A DNA stretch of 64,000 nucleotides. Source: Heliopora coerulea (lineage: Eukaryota; Cnidaria; Anthozoa; Scleralcyonacea; Helioporidae). The notes beneath the pieces were generated by a model, which ran no database searches, was not told the DNA's origin, and worked only from the letters and a program-made list of their open reading frames with translations. Where the stretch lies: NCBI GenBank assembly GCA_030142905.1, contig JASJOG010000017.1, forward strand, positions 744,001 through 808,000, written 5' to 3'. Position 1 is the stretch's first letter; every line of letters begins with the position of its first letter. Below, one piece after another: positions 42,851-53,412 of this stretch. A program made the position numbers and the translations under genes.

Positions 42851-45803
42851 AAAAGGGAACAGTTCACTGTGTGCAAGCGGACCCAAAATGATTGGAAGAC
42901 AATCTTTAATTACGCTCGTGCTTATTTTGTCCGGACCAGGTAATTTATTACTTGGCATAGCCATGATAATATGTTGAACATGAGTACAAGACACAGGTCT
43001 GAAATTGAACTGTTGATCTGGCGAATGAGTAATTAAATCTGAAAGAGGATTTGATAGTACAATGTCGTTGTCTTTTGCGGCCTTCACGGCAACATTCCTT
43101 CCCACAAAAGTGAAGAACTGATTGAAATCCTCTGCAACTGACTTGAGATCTTTGTTATAGACATACGTTTCCTTTTCTTTTGAAAGGACAATGTTATTAT
43201 CTTCCAAAGAGAACCTGAATTATTCTTATGTTATTTTACTTCATTAAAGTTGTGGTTTCTCGATTCATTCTTTATTTTGGTTTTTAACCTATTGCGAGCT
43301 TCCTTAGCTTCCCAGTCTCTTTTATAATGTGTCTGCCGAAACCGGCGATGAAGTAAGTTCCTGGATTTCATAAGTTCTTTTATTTCATTCGAGATATATG
43401 GGCATTGTCGACCACGAACCTTGCAAGTTCTTACTGGTGCATATACATCAAGAGTTGAGTGAAGAATATCATTAAAGGTTCCTAGTTTCTTCTTAATGTC
43501 CGTGTTCGAAAATATGGATAACAAGCGGTCCGATTTAGTGGCGAGGTCAAAGGAAAATAATGAAGGTTATAGTTTTTATTACTCCTCGCTGTAATATAAC
43601 GGAGTGGCATCTTTGAAGCCTTCAATTTAATTAAAGCGTATACTGGAAGGTGATCACTGATTATTGTATCGAGGATACCATTCTCCAGTTCGTGGGCTGT
43701 AGATGAGACTAGGATGACATCAATAAGTGATTGAGAGGTATCTGTAATTCTAGTTGAGGTTTTAATTATCTGTTTCAGATTTAATTCGGTTGAGACCTCT
43801 GCTAATGCTTTATAATCAGAGCCATCCTTTAGCATATTGCAATTTAAGTCTCTAAGCACAAAAATCGGTTTGTTCATAATTAAAGCCTGAACATAGTTGG
43901 GTTTAAAGAAATCCTCGAGATAATTCAGAGGACAGTCAGGTTGCCGGTATGTCACGCAAATAATGGTAGACTTGTTTTTCTTACTTTGGAGACTTAACCA
44001 GAGTTGATGGAAATTCGATTCTGATATTTGTGATAGTTGTTTTAAAGCGCACGGTTGCTTTAATATTCTTCTTTATATATGCACAGACGCCACCGCCTTT
44101 TTTATGCAATCGATGAAGTCGAAGAATCTTATAATCTTCGATGGTGATTTCTTCATTTGGTACAGTTGAATTTAACCATGTTTCGGAAATTTTTAGGACA
44201 TCTATTTTGTTTAAGTGTATAAGTTCCTTGACTTCAGTACGGTGAACAACATTTTTTAGCGAGCGAATGTTTAAATGAGCGATGTTAAGCCTGGAATTAG
44301 TATAGTTGTCTTTTGTAACATCAGAATATCGCAAATTGCTGTTTGCTTGAATACTATTGGATATAATAGATATTCCACCCTTTACATGGACTGCGGATAA
44401 ATTTTCTTTGTCGCGGCTGTTTCTGACTTTGATTTTAGAAACTGGCCTGCATCGTCTTAGGCGAGGCGTGATAACGCAGATGGGTTGCATATGTTTGCAC
44501 CGTCAATGAGTTGGCGATTGTTGTAGAAGTTGAATCGGTTCAACTTGTACAACAATTACAACAATCGCAGACGAATCAACGTTTAGGCCCCGTCCACACG
44601 TATACGGATTCGTTTGAAAACGCAACGTTTTCTTTGCGGATTCGCCTTCTGTCCACACGTATCCGGCGAATACGCTCACCGAAAACGCAACCTTTTGAAA
44701 ACGGTGTCCAGAGTGGAAACTTTTGAAAACGCAACGCTAGCGTTTTCGTGTGGACGCATGAAAACGGAACCTTTTGAAAACGATGACGTAATAGTCTCGA
44801 ATCCAGTCCATCCACGTGCATCGGTGCATTGGTAAATTAAAAATGGCGGACAGACAAGCTGTTATTTTCGATATTAATCGGGCTTATTTCAAGCCTTATC
44901 GCATATGTTCAGTTAAATATTGCGATGTTAAGTTTTCAGGCTGATTATACAAGGAAGTGAATGAACATAATCAGCCTTCTTTCATTGCCAGTCGCAAAAA
45001 CTGGGACCGTAAAACGCTTAAACAGAAGGCGTCAAGCACGATCTTAACGATTCTGGGTTAGGCCTGGACGAACAAGTGCTTGGTGGGCTAGTTTCGTCAA
45101 CGACATAGTTGGCCCAGAGGAGTGGAATATAATAATATATAATAGCGCATACTCAGTAAGTGATTCTAGCGTTTTCGGTCGTTTTAGCGTATTCGTGTGG
45201 ACGGTCGAAAACGATTTAGATGCGCTACGTGTGGACGCGAATTTTTTTGAAAACGGAAAAATATGTTTGCGTTTTCAAACGAATCCGTATACGTGTGGAC
45301 GGGGCCTTAATGGGAACGTTCGTCACCGACTGTCTACGACAGGAAATTGCCTACAAGACCACAGTCACAGGATAATGTTTTATTTCTTATGTAATGATGA
45401 GTCAAACTCAGAGTTTAACTTTAACTGATGAGCAGTTCATGGATGTAGCTCGTGTGTACCCAGCCACCTTCCAAAGATCGTCAGTTGTGTTTTGCGAAAA
45501 AAAGCACTGAATCAATTTATGTTTCCTCTTCTTTGATTTTTTCCAAGTCCTTGCTAAGGCAAACAGCAACACCTTTTTATATTGTACCTGTAACCTTCGA
45601 CTTAACTGCGCCATCTACATTCAGCGTTTTAATGTAAGGAGTATTTTATGACAACGTGTTCGAAGCCAAATTGTGGCTCTCGTTCAGGTCTAAATTTTTC
45701 CAAACCACCCGCTAACGCAGTTTCAACATAAATCGGCGGTCGTTAAACCGAGACGTCCTAAGTACTAGCGGAAAATCGATGCCTAAATTACAACAATTTC
45801 AAC
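42851..45803 (-). pseudogene. LINE copy D with endonuclease, 3'-truncated
   Basis: Minus-strand order: 5' leader (45803-45310, nearly the same as 25155-24700), then an interrupting MITE (44586-45306), then an ORF start and apurinic-type endonuclease (43981-44490 and 43482-43955; RLNIAHLNIRSLKNVVHRTE, IDVLKISETWLN, PIFVLRDLNCNM, ILDTIISDHLPVYALI). Next come the linker (43231-43524) and the pre-RT region (42824-43207), after which the copy stops before the RT. The shared parts are very similar to copy C. Frameshifts separate the endonuclease halves near 43970. Confidence 0.88.
44586..45306. mobile_element. PIF/Harbinger-type MITE inside LINE copy D
   Basis: GGCCCCGTCCACACGTATAC at the left is inverted at the right end (…GTATACGTGTGGACGGGGCC), with 3-bp duplications tta on both sides (44583-44585, 45307-45309). 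AAAACGCAACGTTTTC-like words recur through it. It is 721 bp with no transposase. TTA duplications and GGCCCCGTCCACACG ends fit Harbinger-derived MITEs. Confidence 0.9.
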
Positions 45804-45805
45804 TA

Positions 45806-46693
45806 CAATCGCCACCGCTTAAATGCGAGTCGCTTATATGCAAAGCTTTTGGAAATCTAAAACCTATTCGTAATAAAATAGGTCTTTTTGCTCTGCTTAT
45901 ATGCAAAACGTTTATATGCAAAAATCGGTTATATGCAAAGGAAAATTTGGTAATTTTGCATAGAAAGTCGGTTATATGCAAAAAAATTTTGCAAAAATAC
46001 TAGTTTTTCCACCAGTCTTTCAAAGTTTTGCATTTTTTTACCATGATTCGTCATTTTATAAACAGCACTTAAGCAAATCCCTATGATTAGCATCTTCTTT
46101 TCTTCTACTGTTTTGATTATTTGGGTCTTTGTTTTTATGAAAACAAAGCCTCGTTGTTAATGGCGTTTCTAAACAATATACAACAACTAATTAGCGTCAT
46201 TATTTTGACACCTACTCTTCTCAGTAATTTAAAAACAAATACCGCAAATGCTCGGTCTCTGAATCATTTTCCAATTCAGGCAAGTTGTCCATTACGTCAT
46301 ACCTTACTGGTTCATTATTTAAGCTCTGCCTTAAATTTTACATTCACGTTTCAAAATGGCAACTCGAAAGACGCTAACGCTCGCTGAAAAACTTGAAGTT
46401 ATCAAAGCATTTTAGAAAAGTCCTTCGCCGTCTCAGATAGAAACTGCTGAGAAGTATGGAGTCAGTATTGCTACCATTAGCCGAATTCTTGAAATTGGAT
46501 TCAAGCGGAATTGAAACGGGATTTGATTATACTGTATTCTCATGTTTCGCATACAAATCACCGGTCATTTACATTACGCAAATATGAATTTTGCTCGATG
46601 CGCGCGTCCTAGGAACGAATCCGCTTATATGCAAAATCCGCTTATATGCAAAAATATAGTTGGTAAAAACATTTTGCATATAAGCGGTGGCGA

Positions 46694-46696
<3 letters not shown>
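45806..46696 (+). mobile_element. Tigger/pogo-like deletion derivative
   Basis: The ends CAATCGCCACCGCTTA and TAAGCGGTGGCGACTG are inverted and lie between TA dinucleotides (45804-45805, 46697-46698). The word TATATGCAAA occurs about ten times near the two ends. Only the first part of a transposase remains (46355-46515). 891 bp. Confidence 0.88.
46355..46515 (+). pseudogene. CENP-B-type HTH start of a Tigger transposase
   Basis: The frame starts MATRKTLTLAEKLEVIKAF, then a stop, then KYGVSIATISRILE. This is the N-terminal helix-turn-helix of CENP-B/Tigger transposases. The DNA-binding second domain and DDE core are deleted. Confidence 0.8.

Positions 46697-46697
<1 letters not shown>

Positions 46698-46731
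<34 letters not shown>
46698..46731. repeat. (TA)n microsatellite at the Tigger target site
   Basis: TA dinucleotides directly after the right end of the Tigger-like element. Another short run lies at 46922-46943. Confidence 0.9.
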
Positions 46732-46733
<2 letters not shown>

Positions 46734-46756
46734 AAATCAGGCTTCAGGAGATTTCA

Positions 46757-46879
46757 TTAACCCTTTCATCCATGATTTCTTATTCCTTTGTCCTTTGTTA
46801 TCCTTTGTTATTTGTTCTATCCTTAGTTCTTTTCTTGTAATTTGTTCTTGTACAACAAGGGTATGCATGAAAGAGTTAA
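46757..46879. mobile_element. TTAA-type MITE, copy 2
   Basis: TTAA-CCCTTTCATCCATGA...TATGCATGAAAGAG-TTAA, the same family as 25185-25308, with the same left flank (TTCAGGAGATTTCA). Confidence 0.75.
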
Positions 46880-47044
46880 AGATTTTCAAAAGGAATTTGT
46901 AAGAAAAAATTTTTCAATTTAAAATATATATATATATATATATTCAGGTTGATTTTTTGAGCAGGTCTAACAACAATGCTTATTCAAACCATTGTTATAT
47001 CCTGAAGATGAATTTCTTAAAGGATTAAACGATCATACTGTTCC

Positions 47045-47122
47045 CTGCTGACTCGTTATCTCAATTGTAAAACGGTAGGCTGGGAACCCGAAGATGCGAG
47101 TTCGAATCCCGCTCCAGTCAAC
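47045..47122 (+). repeat. tRNA-like sequence
   Basis: GACTCGTTATCTCAATTGTA...GCGAGTTCGAATCCCGC...CCAGTC has a box B (GAGTTCGAATCCC), a T arm with one mismatch and partly pairing acceptor ends. The D and anticodon arms are poor. It is a tRNA pseudogene or SINE head. Confidence 0.5.
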
Positions 47123-47189
47123 TTTTTTCGACCTGACTTTAGCAGTGTAGGTTCATCATGAAATATTCTGTTCAAGTAATGCTAGAGAG

Positions 47190-47255
47190 GCGAATAATTA
47201 ATTTAAAACTGGAACAAAATGATTTTGAGAAACTGACGTGGCTATTCGACGCTAC
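47190..47255 (+). repeat. Fragment matching the 5' flank of the glycosyltransferase relic
   Basis: AATTAATTTAAAACTGGAAC...CTGACGTGGCTAT closely follows 36528-36578 upstream of the decayed glycosyltransferase copy. It suggests a third, mostly lost copy or a dispersed repeat shared by both loci. Confidence 0.5.
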
Positions 47256-47719
47256 ATGCGCTGGACTGCTAAAAACTCACCTACCCCGTAGCAGCCTCAG
47301 ATCGCACTCGAAGTCCGTCATCAAATATTTGTCATAATAATTTGGCGCAAAAAATTCCAAAAGATCATCGTTTTTATGAAGTTGTTATATGATACGGGGC
47401 GAAGCACAATTTTGTTTCCACCGCAGTGAGGTAGCGAGCCGGGGAGGGGGAAACGTTAAAATTGGGGGGACGATGGTGGGAAGAGCGAGTTTACGAGCGA
47501 TGGAGTCCCCCTTATATAATTTCATAATAAAAAGGTTACCATATAATTAAATAATAAAAAGGTTACCAATATTTGAATATAAATAGTTTGCAAGATTAAT
47601 TAAAAATGATAAAATGGGAGCTTTAAATGATAACATTTTTTAATTTCCAAAACGCAACAAGAAAAAATGTTATTATCATAGAATAAAATCACATCATTTC
47701 AGCATAGTTTGGTTCTCAT

Positions 47720-48316
47720 CTAATCAAATTCAACCGTTAGCTTATTAATAATTTCATCTTTTTTCTTTGTAATTTTGTCGAATGCAACTTCTTTGTCTTG
47801 ATTAGTAAATTTAGCTATTGTTCTAATTCCTTTTCGTCTAACCTTGGTATCGATATTAAACATATTATGATATTCTTTTATCTTCAGTTTTTTCTCCAAA
47901 CCAGCTCTTACTCTTAATTTAGTTTCATCTTCAATTTCAAAATGATGTTTGATCTCTTTTTTCTTACACAAAGGATTGCACTGCTTGTTCAAGAATTTAT
48001 CACTATAGTTTTTAGAATAATCCATAATGTATTCAACTTCAACTTTTTCTAATTCTTTTCGGTCTCTACACGGAGTATTAACAATCAATTTAATTACCGG
48101 CTTATTAATTCTGAATTTGTAAACCTGGCTTTTATTATTATTTTTGTGCCACCTTAGTCTTGTCTCCAATTCTTCACACGTACTGCCTACATATATCATT
48201 TGATTATCAAATGTTACCTCATAAATTTTACCATTTTCAAACAGAGAATTCTCTCTGGCATTGGTTAATTCTAACTCTGGTGAGTTTCTATTGTAACCAT
48301 ATATAATCAATAACAC
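47720..48316 (-). CDS. GIY-YIG nuclease domain protein (198 aa)
   Basis: Uninterrupted frame. The GIY-YIG domain lies at about residues 30-110: KIYEVTFDNQMIYVGST holds the two Tyr blocks, LETRLRWHKN supplies the Arg, and EVEYIMDYS the metal-binding Glu region. The C-terminal half is Lys-rich and helical. It lacks the RT and CCHH linker seen in Penelope elements and resembles stand-alone GIY-YIG enzymes of Polinton-like or large DNA viruses. Neighbouring minus-strand coding-like relics (48720-49500) may belong to the same lost element. The function is inferred to be nicking or cleaving DNA. Confidence 0.7.
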   Translation of the reverse strand: MLLIIYGYNRNSPELELTNARENSLFENGKIYEVTFDNQMIYVGSTCEELETRLRWHKNNNKSQVYKFRINKPVIKLIVNTPCRDRKELEKVEVEYIMDYSKNYSDKFLNKQCNPLCKKKEIKHHFEIEDETKLRVRAGLEKKLKIKEYHNMFNIDTKVRRKGIRTIAKFTNQDKEVAFDKITKKKDEIINKLTVEFD

Positions 48317-48430
48317 AGTTACTGCATCTTTTAATATCCTTCTTGTTGTATTTTTCGAGAAGGAATGAGGTCAGTTTAACGCCTGCCATCCTATGATTTT
48401 CAACTTTCTTTTTCATGATAGTACATATAA

Positions 48431-48437
<7 letters not shown>

Positions 48438-48470
<33 letters not shown>
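48438..48470. repeat. (AAT)n microsatellite
   Basis: Eleven or so AAT/TAA units in a row. Confidence 0.95.
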
Positions 48471-48714
48471 TTAATTATCCATCTTTAGTCTATCTAATCT
48501 ATTTGGTCTAACACTTCACCCGATTGAGTTGTAAAGCTGTTTTCTAACAATACTTTAATAACAAATTTGTACTTATCATCAATAGGAAGATTCAATAGCA
48601 TTTTTCATTCATATGATCCTCTTTCTAATAATTTTGATACATCGTCGTCCTTTTTTATTAATGCTTTAATTTTAATTGATACAACTTTTTGTTTTCATGT
48701 TTTTGATCCTTTCT

Positions 48715-49500
48715 CAAAATAGCTCTTAAAAACCCTTGTTGATTTTACCATACACATTGCTCATTTTTTGTTCCTCTCGTCTGAATTTGGCAATTGATAC
48801 ATCCTTCATTGGGAAACGCTTAACAATTGTCTTATTATCCTCTTCATCACGTTTTTTAACATCTTCGTCTATATCAATCTTCCACTGTTCTTTTTCTTTC
48901 TTTGGGATATTATTAGTTATCTTATCAATCGTTTAATCATACACTCTTTTATTAATATACTTAAAAAACTCATTAATAATTCATGAGGGAAATACAAAAG
49001 AAAATCATGTGATAAAGACACGTGTGGCTTTACCCTGAATTTCTCTTCAAATTTTCCTCAATAATTTTGGCCTTACAAAACAGAAGTTGTCAAACTTATG
49101 TAAGTAATCAGCATTTAAAACATTCCTTTTTTTTAAGCCGTTCAAAAAACTCTCACTACGTGCTTTAGCGGACCCAAAACGCTCGGCTTCCGCCTCGTGT
49201 TTTATATCCGATAAAGCACTCCTGTTCGTTTTTTAAACATTACTTCAAAGAGTTGATTTCATCCTTATATAAAGCATTTTTCTCAGCATTATGTAGTTCT
49301 GATATTAATTTTTTCCACAAGATAGACCCCCATCCCGGTGTGAACTGTCAATTTGGTAATTTCTTGAATAGATCACGTTTAACCTCATCAAATGATTTAG
49401 TTTTATGTTCAGTCCTTCTCTTGGTTTTCTTAATTTTTCTCTCTTTTGGAAAATCCTTATCAAATGGATTAAATTTAGAATTTGCTTTATTATGTTTCAT
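48715..49500 (-). pseudogene. Lysine-rich coding-like relics, unrecognised
   Basis: On the minus strand, 49500-49380 reads MKHNKANSKFNPFDKDFPKE and onward in a very basic frame. The segment 48945-48717 reads an open frame with KKEKEQWKIDIDEDVKKRDE and FPMKDVSIAKFRREEQKM. Amino-acid composition (Lys/Asp/Glu-rich, few rare codons) looks like real AT-rich coding sequence that has been broken. I do not recognise a family. The same strand and composition as the adjacent GIY-YIG gene suggest one former element. Confidence 0.4.
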
Positions 49501-49693
49501 TTTTATATTATAAGTTAAATTTTATTTTTTATAAATAATGCGATTTATCTTTAAACCTTTAATAACCAAACATGTTTCTTTATATATAATTTAAAGTTTT
49601 TTATATCCCACAATATTATTAAATATTGTGAATTAAAACAAAAGCAAGTTCCAAAGTCAATCCATATTTGTTAGATTTCTCCCAAATGAGAAA

Positions 49694-49696
<3 letters not shown>

Positions 49697-49742
<46 letters not shown>
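49697..49742. repeat. (TA)n microsatellite
   Basis: About 45 bp of TA dinucleotides. Confidence 0.95.
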
Positions 49743-49744
<2 letters not shown>

Positions 49745-49746
<2 letters not shown>

Positions 49747-50731
49747 TTCAAACAACCAGCAAAACTATGAACTTAAAACAATATAAATCATCAATATAAG
49801 TTCAAACTTTATTTTACTTTCTACGTTTCGGGGCCTGCCCCTTTATCAAGAATAACGTGATAACAGATAAAACCAACTTAAATACAAAAAGTTTTCTAAT
49901 TAAAAATACAAAATGTAAATTAAAAGTCCCGAAGGTTTAGGGATTCGGGACGTGGTAATTCGGAAGAAAGAGTAACGCTGTCGATAGATTTTCATCCAGC
50001 GTTCTCTCGTATTGGGTATAAAATGAGGGAATTTGTTAATATTTTGCATGCTTCGGATGACACGAAGCAAATCTTTACTGAACCACCTCGGGTAAGTTTT
50101 CGAAGACCAAAGAATTTAAAGGATGAGTTAGTAAGAAGTAAGGTTGGAAATAGGCGATCTGGTAAAGGGGGTATGGTTAAGTGCGGTAAGAGAAGATGTC
50201 AAATTTGTAATTTTGTGGAGGAAGGGGAGAATTTTACGGATAGTTTGGGGAAAAGAAAGTATGTGATTACTTATGAATTTGATTGTGATTCCAATCGGGT
50301 TGTTTATCTAATTAATTGTAAAAGGTGTGGTAAACAATATATTGGCAGCACAATCAATACATTTAGGACACACTTTAATAATCACAAGAGTAGCCTTAAT
50401 GATATGGTAGAGGACAACAAAATAGCCCGGGGGAGCACTTGTATTCACATTTTTTTGGAGATGGGCATGTGGGTTTGAGTGATTTGGTCGTGAAAATTAT
50501 TGATAGGACTAATACAAGGGATCCCACGGAGAGAGAGAGCTTTTGGGTATATAAATTAAACACATTTTTACCATATGGACTAAACCTTCGGGATTTTTAA
50601 TTTACATTTTGTATTTTTAATTCGAAAACTTTTTGCATTCAAGTTGATTTTATCTGTTATCATGTTGTTCTTGATAAAGGGGCAGGCCCCGAAACGTAGA
50701 AAGTAAAATAAAGTTTGAACTTATATTGATG

Positions 50732-50737
<6 letters not shown>
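49745..50737 (+). mobile_element. Truncated Penelope element with inverted 3'-UTR copies
   Basis: The 3' UTR of the GIY-YIG relic (50575-50737: TTTAATTTACATTTTGTATT...TTTGAACTTATATTGATG) is present inverted upstream (about 49785-49945), so the coding fragment is bracketed by an inverted repeat of about 160 bp. Both copies carry GGGGCAGGCCCCGAAACGT. Such inverted truncated copies are characteristic of Penelope-like elements. Confidence 0.85.
50023..50600 (+). pseudogene. Penelope GIY-YIG endonuclease part (copy 2)
   Basis: The frame has RPKNLKDELVRSKV, KCGKRRCQICNFVEEGENF and the GIY-YIG core VVYLINCKRCGKQYIGST, closely related to the 25285-25870 copy. A frame change near 50440 shifts the conserved tail (VKIIDRTNTRDPTERESFW, KLNTFLPYGLNLRDF) into another frame, ending near 50600. 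No RT upstream. Confidence 0.85.

Positions 50738-50766
<29 letters not shown>
50738..50766. repeat. (TA)n microsatellite
   Basis: TA dinucleotides between two Penelope copies. Confidence 0.9.
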
Positions 50767-50768
<2 letters not shown>

Positions 50769-50844
50769 AAGAAGAGTATGCAACAAAAATGTCACACAGA
50801 AGGCGTATGGTTTAAGAGCGCTCAATACCATAGGTAGAGCGTAA

Positions 50845-51978
50845 TATATTATTTATTTTACAGTAAAATGCTGTCGCTACTCAGAGTTTCACGCGGTACG
50901 CGATCATCAGGCAACTGACAGATTCGGTTCAACTATTCTTATTCACCTAGGTTGTGACGTTAATTAACAAGGTGTTTCGTTACATGGCGACACCTTGAGA
51001 AAAGTTCGGTTCGTCTGTTTAATAAGTTATTATGTTTTCCTTTCGTCAGTAGGAGCTTTTCTTCAAGGCACAAATTGCATCGCTTTGATCCCGTTTTATA
51101 TGCTTGTTTGACGATCGACCAGCTAATGTTGAACTTCCGGTTGTTTTCCTTTAGCTTCCAGATATGCTTGGACAGTTCACTGTCATTTGCATATTTGATG
51201 TGTTGGAAAGATTTCAGGTGGTTTCTGTATCTTTGTTTGAATTCATTAGCTGTTACTTCAATGTACGTAACTCTTTTTCTCGTTGTTGTCGGTCCCCGTC
51301 ACATCAGCTCGGTAGACTACGCTTTTCATCAAGCACTTTTCAGCCAGTGGGCATGTGTCTCGGTTTTTGCAGTTGCACGTGGGTTGTTTGTTCGTCGTTG
51401 TCTGGTTTCGTTTTACGTTTTGCGTTAGGATGTGTTTATTGGGCTTCTGTACAAGTGTTTTCATGTTGTCCATGCAGCTATAGCTTACTCGTACAGTGTG
51501 GCGGTTGAAAATTTGGTGTAATTTGTGCGAGGGTGGGAAGTGTTTGTCGATAAGTTGTAAGAAGTCTCGTCCTATGTTTGTTCTAACGTTTTTGCTGAAG
51601 GGTGGGTTGTACCATATTACGTTTCGTCGTCTTACAGGTCTGAATGAGCTGATGTTGTTATCGCGGTTTGGTTCGCACGTTAAATCTGTGTTGACGAAGT
51701 TGCTACGTTTTAAAGCGTCGTTGTATAAAGGGGCGGCATCGTTGAATCTTGCTTCGTTGCACGAAAGTTTATTAATTCGTTTTTTTATTGATGTAGGTAG
51801 TTGTCGTAGGATTGATGGCGGATGGTTGGAGGATCGGTTGATGTAGAGTGGTTCGTCATTTGGCTTTCGGTATGGTTTGTACGTTCCGTTTGTCAAGTCG
51901 AAGGTTATGTCAAGATATTTGACTTCCTTCTGGTTAGTTAGTGCCGTGATTTTTAGCCCGTGATTAGCGAAGGTTCTA
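50845..51978 (-). pseudogene. Inverted partial Penelope element (C-terminal half)
   Basis: Reverse complement of 54274-55407. Every frame in the arm has an identical counterpart in the other arm, including the 212-residue stretch at 51258-51896. It encodes the C-terminal part of the RT polyprotein (YKPYRKPNDEPLYINRSSNH onward) and the 3' end with a hammerhead ribozyme, and stops at a TA where the Tigger-like element begins (51977-51978). Confidence 0.92.
50873..50915 (-). ncRNA. Hammerhead ribozyme, inverted arm
   Basis: Exact reverse complement of the ribozyme at 55337-55379, with all core residues kept. Confidence 0.88.
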
Positions 51979-52117
51979 CAGTCGAACTTCCATTAAGGGG
52001 CCACCCTCGGGGAATGACAATGTGGTCGCTTAATAGAGGTGGCCACTTAAGAGAGGGATGCCAAGAGTCGAACATGGGTGTGTCGGAAGGCAGTAATTTT
52101 AATCAATTTACAAGTCA

Positions 52118-52594
52118 TTAACAAGAACAGACGGTAGCTTTTAATAAAATAAACCAACTAACAGACAGATCAAGGCAATTACGCTTGGTCTTTAAGTCTG
52201 AACCATGACTGGCACTGTACGAATCGTTCTTTTGTTTTCTTTTGATGCCTTTATTTTCTTCAGGGGTAATATTCATGGACTCATCATGTTTACTTATAGT
52301 CGAGCCTCTTAAGCTTTCAGTTGCTGCTGCCCAAGAGCTACAAAACGCCAGACTTGAACCAGGTTTCCAACCAAGAGTCTCCTCAGGAGCAGCAATTGAA
52401 CAGTTTGTTGACCTACTGCAGACAGCTTTGCTGCAAGTCAAGCATTTATATACTGTTTCACTACCATACGTTTGACAATATGCGCTACCAGACATCTCGG
52501 ACATTTCTGGTGACTGGTGAGTGCCTTTAACATTGCCAATTTGCATATTGATTTTAAAAAAATTTGGCTGTTTACCGAAAGGTGGAAATACCAT
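52118..52594 (-). CDS. Small Cys-rich protein, unrecognised family
   Basis: 158-codon frame. The central part has paired cysteines (YCQTYGSETVYKCLTCSKAV, then CSRSTNC and later FCSSW) like a small zinc-binding module, followed by a Ser/Lys-rich tail with a possible nuclear signal (KRKQK). It lies head-to-head with the HIRAN-like ORF, with about 77 bp between start codons. Both are inside the Tigger-like element. It could be captured cargo or a relic of a host gene. Confidence 0.4.
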   Translation of the reverse strand: MVFPPFGKQPNFFKINMQIGNVKGTHQSPEMSEMSGSAYCQTYGSETVYKCLTCSKAVCSRSTNCSIAAPEETLGWKPGSSLAFCSSWAAATESLRGSTISKHDESMNITPEENKGIKRKQKNDSYSASHGSDLKTKRNCLDLSVSWFILLKATVCSC

Positions 52595-52670
52595 CCAATT
52601 TCCGTTTACACGAGTGGACGCTACACCGGGTTACAAAAGAATATTTTTCTGTTGCAAGCAAGGCAAGGAA

Positions 52671-53084
52671 ATGTCCTCCACTGAAAAACTTCAAGTAGTT
52701 TCGTTGATCAGAGGCTATCATGAATATTTGGACATATGTCAACCAAACATCCCTGATGAACATCGTTTAATGCGAGAACCAAACAATAAAGTAGACTCGA
52801 ATGCTGGGGCAGTTGTTTCTAAATACTCGCGCAAAAACGTCGTGCATTGTAAATCAGCTCCAAATGTAAAGCACCTTGAGCAGATGTCTTCGAAAGTGTG
52901 TTTGCATCCGAATGAAATGAGTGCGGATTTTCAAGTTATTGGACATGTGCCGAAACTGATGGCAATTTGGCTCACAAAGTTTCTAAAACGAACAACCAAC
53001 TCCGGAAAAGCGGTAATCAAGGGCAAGCGAGTGAACAGAGGTGGTGCATATGGTTTAGAAGTTTTTGTGAATATCATTTCATAG
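52671..53084 (+). CDS. HIRAN-like domain protein
   Basis: I start at the internal ATG (52671, MSSTEKLQVVSLIRGYHEYL) because the domain begins there; the open frame extends upstream to 52521. The features RGYHEYLDI, REPNNKVDSNAGAVV, QVIGHVPKLMAIW and the final GKRVNRGGAYGLEV follow the order of HIRAN domains (DNA-end binding modules seen in HLTF and in many transposon-linked proteins). About 35 extra residues sit between the second and third blocks. No second domain is present. It is possibly expressed from the same spacer as the divergent Cys-rich ORF. Confidence 0.55.
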   Translation: MSSTEKLQVVSLIRGYHEYLDICQPNIPDEHRLMREPNNKVDSNAGAVVSKYSRKNVVHCKSAPNVKHLEQMSSKVCLHPNEMSADFQVIGHVPKLMAIWLTKFLKRTTNSGKAVIKGKRVNRGGAYGLEVFVNIIS

Positions 53085-53412
53085 GAGATGCTTTTTCGAT
53101 AAGTTGGCTGAAACAAAAACTACAGAATGAGGAATATGATGTTAGCTAATGTAGAACGAAACAATGTTTATCTCAGATCACAAATTGTTTTTTCGTTAGT
53201 CTTTGTCTTCGTGCTGTTGTGATACTTCATTGGACCGACCGTTTAATAGAGGTGATAGGCAATGCTAAACGTCGTTTGGGACCGCTCGAAGGTGGCCGCA
53301 GCCGCTTAATGGAGGTGGCCGTTTAATAGAGGTGCAATTTATTGTAAATTATAGATAATATTTTTGGGACTTCAGCCCGTGGTCGTTTAATAGAGGGTGG
53401 CCGCTTGATGTC

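Noticed and set aside
51496..51846. 116-codon open frame on the plus strand, duplicated at 54406-54756 on the minus strand
   Set aside because: It is the antisense of the Penelope coding frame. Its duplication only reflects the inverted repeat.
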